Shown piece after piece: positions 62,130 through 64,000 of a stretch of DNA of 64,000 bases. Under the pieces are notes generated by a model. The model saw nothing but the letters and a program-made list of their open reading frames with translations. It did not search any database and had not been told where the DNA came from. Each line of letters starts with the position of its first letter. Positions within the stretch are counted from its first letter, which is position 1. Origin of the DNA: a bacterium 1XD21-13 (lineage in GTDB: Bacteria; Bacillota; Clostridia; Lachnospirales; Lachnospiraceae); the NCBI GenBank assembly GCA_009917555.1, contig QZDX01000009.1, positions 62,001 through 126,000 of the forward strand. Direction: 5' to 3'. A program made the translations under genes and the position numbers.

Positions 62130-62142
62130 TATGTCTGACATA
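62130..62142. promoter_or_regulatory. GntR operator before the TRAP operon
   Basis: TATGTCTGACATA, a perfect dyad 51-63 nt upstream of dctP, shared with 59100-59112. Confidence 0.7.
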
Positions 62143-62371
62143 AAAGATGATTACAATATACAATTATTTTTTTTAAAAGTCAAGGCGGCAATGTTGTTTT
62201 CCATGTTTTGAACAAAATTTGGGGTGGAATTTTGGTGATGTTTACCAAAATGGGAGGGCGGGGAGATTGTTTTTGAGGGGTGGGTGTGGTACAATGGGGG
62301 CGGAGAAATGCTGTGGGACTGTCTGGCAAGAATAATGTTTGTTAGGACTAGGATTTTGGGTGGTTGGGGAT

Positions 62372-63649
62372 ATGGAGATTTTGGGCGGAAGTGAACGATA
62401 TTCGGTGGAATATGAGATGTTAGATTTGGTTCGCACTCGGCTTTACCAGAGACGGCATGGACTGGCGGCTGTGCTGGGGGCTGTTGAGATCTGGATTGTG
62501 GAAAAAGACGGTGTGTTTGAGACGGATGGGAGGGCGCTTTATCTGGATGCGGTCCGGTTTCGGGAAACATTTTTGGAGGGAAGTGAGCGCCTTTGTCTGG
62601 AGCTGCTGCATATGCTGAGCCATTGTCTGTTGGGGCATGTATTTGTAAGGAATTGGGATAGAAGGGGCAGCGGGGCTAAGTCTCAGGCGGAGCTTGACCT
62701 GGAAGCCTGGAGGCTGGCGGAGGAGATCTGGGGGGAGGAGATTTCTTTTTTGAGGGAGGCTTGGGGCGAGCGATGTGAGAAGAGACAGGCAGAGCTTTTG
62801 TATGTGGACAGTCATGAGAATTGGCAAAAATGCGGGCTTAAGGAACGGCTGAAGCAGACTTTTGGGGAAGATGGATCTTGCGGGGAGGGATCGCAGGGGT
62901 GCTTGCAGGGGCAGGAACGGGTGCTTTTTGACTGGTGGCTGAGGCAGGGGGAGTCTTTGAGACGGGAATGTACCGGGAAGCGGAGAAAGGCTGGGACGGC
63001 TAAGCGCAGGAGGGTGAACAGGCAGATGGTTCCGGCTTCAGGGCACCGGGGAGACTATCGGGCGATTCTTCAGAGTTTTTCTTCTTTTCGGGAGGAGTGC
63101 GGGGTGAATCCGGAGGAGTTTCAGTATGCCTGGTATTGGTATGGATTGGAACGGTATGGGGATATGCCGCTGATTGAGCCTTTGGAATACAGGGAAGGGC
63201 GGAAAATCAGTGATTTGGTGATTGTGATTGATACGTCGGGCTCCTGTGAGCGGGATCTGGTGCGGGTTTTTCTGGAAGAGACGAAGGGTATTTTGGAACA
63301 GGAGCAGCTTTTTTTCCCAAGTTTCTGCCTTCATTTGATTCAGTGTGACAATCAGATTCAGCGGGATGATCGGATTGGGAGCAGGGAGGAGTTTGATGAG
63401 TATCTGGAGCGACTGGAGATTCGGGGAGGAGGCGGGACGGATTTTTGTCCGGCTTTTCGGCATGTTGAAAGGCTTCGGGGGGAAGGGGAGCTTCGGGATT
63501 TGAGGGGAATGCTTTATTTTACGGATGGGAGCGGACTGTACCCAAAGGAGGAGCCGGATTATGCGGTCTGGTTTGTGATGCTTGAGGGGAGCTATGATGC
63601 CATTGATATGCCGGAGTGGATTCACAGATTGATTTTAAAAATGGTATAA
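62372..63649 (+). CDS. vWA/DUF2201-type metallopeptidase-like protein
   Basis: A 425-residue protein. The N-terminal part (LELLHMLSHCLLGHVF, about 84-99) corresponds to the zinc site of DUF2201, but the usual HExxH reads HMLSH, so the catalytic Glu is absent. The C-terminal vWA-like part has VIVIDTSGSCERDLV (about 289-303) and YFTDGSGLYP. The middle is Arg/Lys-rich. Such proteins pair with MoxR ATPases, and one starts 130 nt downstream. ATG 62372 has a poor ribosome site (GGGGAT). Probably a co-chaperone in metal or cofactor insertion; that role is inferred. Confidence 0.78.
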   Translation: MEILGGSERYSVEYEMLDLVRTRLYQRRHGLAAVLGAVEIWIVEKDGVFETDGRALYLDAVRFRETFLEGSERLCLELLHMLSHCLLGHVFVRNWDRRGSGAKSQAELDLEAWRLAEEIWGEEISFLREAWGERCEKRQAELLYVDSHENWQKCGLKERLKQTFGEDGSCGEGSQGCLQGQERVLFDWWLRQGESLRRECTGKRRKAGTAKRRRVNRQMVPASGHRGDYRAILQSFSSFREECGVNPEEFQYAWYWYGLERYGDMPLIEPLEYREGRKISDLVIVIDTSGSCERDLVRVFLEETKGILEQEQLFFPSFCLHLIQCDNQIQRDDRIGSREEFDEYLERLEIRGGGGTDFCPAFRHVERLRGEGELRDLRGMLYFTDGSGLYPKEEPDYAVWFVMLEGSYDAIDMPEWIHRLILKMV

Positions 63650-63671
63650 GGCGGCCTGGGTCATGCCCGGT

Positions 63672-63729
63672 GTCATGAAGTTTAGCCTGCAGATCCTCCA
63701 TTAGCTTTTAGGGGGCTAACCTTTATGAC
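63672..63729 (+). repeat. Inverted repeat between vWA and MoxR genes
   Basis: GTCATGAAGTTTAGCC (63672-63687) pairs with GGCTAACCTTTATGAC (63714-63729) with one mismatch and one wobble. No T-run follows, so it is not a standard terminator and may act as an RNA-processing or stability site between two functionally linked genes. Confidence 0.45.
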
Positions 63730-63778
63730 ATTGAGTATTTTATGGAGATTAGGATAACAGATATAGGGGAGATTGCTT

Positions 63779-64000
63779 ATGAATATACAGGAAGCGAAGG
63801 AAGAGATTAAGCGAACGGTGGAGGCTTACACGGCCAGGACAGCAGCGGGGGCGTTTCGGATTCCGGTGAAGCGTCAGCGGCCGATTCTGCTGATTGGGCC
63901 GCCGGGAATCGGGAAAACGGCTATTATGGAGCAGATCGCTAGGGAGTGCGGCCTGGGACTGGTATCTTATACGATGACCCATCATACACGGCAGAGTGCC
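63779..64000 (+). CDS. MoxR-type AAA+ ATPase, N-terminal part
   Basis: 74 codons are visible before the window ends. MNIQEAKEEIKRTVEAY is followed by the Walker A loop LLIGPPGIGKTAIMEQIA (about 37-54). SD ATAGGGGAGATTGCTT. It follows the vWA/DUF2201 gene, the usual partner, though MoxR commonly lies upstream rather than downstream. The rest of the ATPase lies outside. Confidence 0.75.
   Translation, partial: MNIQEAKEEIKRTVEAYTARTAAGAFRIPVKRQRPILLIGPPGIGKTAIMEQIARECGLGLVSYTMTHHTRQSA

Noticed and set aside
1-64000. CRISPR arrays, tRNA and rRNA genes
   Set aside because: Looked for regularly spaced repeats and conserved tRNA/rRNA stretches; none was recognised by eye. A covariance-model scan could still find a tRNA.

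Overview
The window looks like the chromosome of a spore-forming, anaerobic, low-to-mid GC Gram-positive of the class Clostridia, most likely family Lachnospiraceae. Reasons: strong GGAGG-type ribosome binding sites; spore coat genes cotJA/B and cotJC; HPr kinase with a ROK glucokinase; an Amt-PII fusion transporter; a SigV/RsiV-type ECF pair; a Clostridia-style heterodimeric ABC exporter behind a MarR regulator. No rRNA or tRNA gene was recognised. The assignment is inference; no database was searched.

Layout. 1-5400: start of an alanine/glycine symporter (minus strand, cut by the window edge), a multi-cluster ferredoxin, a small lipoprotein, a dicarboxylate/amino-acid symporter and an ECF sigma/anti-sigma pair with its own ECF-type promoter. 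5400-10400: a decayed Rpn-type nuclease gene, a BlaI/BlaR1-type sensor pair and the cotJ spore-coat operon. 10500-16800 (minus): a PucR regulator with DUF917 and hydantoinase/oxoprolinase genes, VanZ and a membrane protein of unknown role. 17300-28700: galE, a DUF1846 protein, ftsH, a macro-domain protein, a vWA protein, uvrC, hprK and glucokinase. 28700-32100: an AT-rich island with a small unknown gene and a large HD / phosphoribosyltransferase-like gene split by a frameshift. 32100-41300: a hairpin-rich intergenic region with a candidate small RNA, a polytopic glycosyltransferase-like protein, amt-glnK behind a promoter-terminator leader, then a phosphate module (Na/Pi transporter, PhoR, PhoP) with a Pho-box-like promoter. 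41300-51800: a solitary tyrosine recombinase, an S66 carboxypeptidase, a marR-ABC-ABC operon, a TNG-repeat lipoprotein, asnS and a lipoprotein with a disrupted start. 51900-55400: an element graveyard with dinD, a truncated acetyltransferase, a DHFR-like gene and a group II intron fused to an IS1182-type fragment. 55400-62100 (minus): a GntR-controlled catabolic regulon (SDR, split transketolase, TRAP transporter). 62300-64000: a vWA/DUF2201-type protein and the start of a MoxR-type AAA+ ATPase.

The most striking non-coding signal is a family of four 88-94 nt hairpin elements (9181-9271, 13300-13391, 17282-17369, 57158-57251). All lie in sense orientation, 12-14 nt before the Shine-Dalgarno of otherwise unrelated genes, with compensatory and G-U changes in the stem. 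A second 5'UTR hairpin family (29276-29340, 39770-39840) and a pair of ~210 nt palindromes (36388-36597, 48459-48671) add to this. The GntR regulon shares the palindrome TATGTC-N-GACATA upstream of dctP and of the transketolase genes, with a related site upstream of the regulator.
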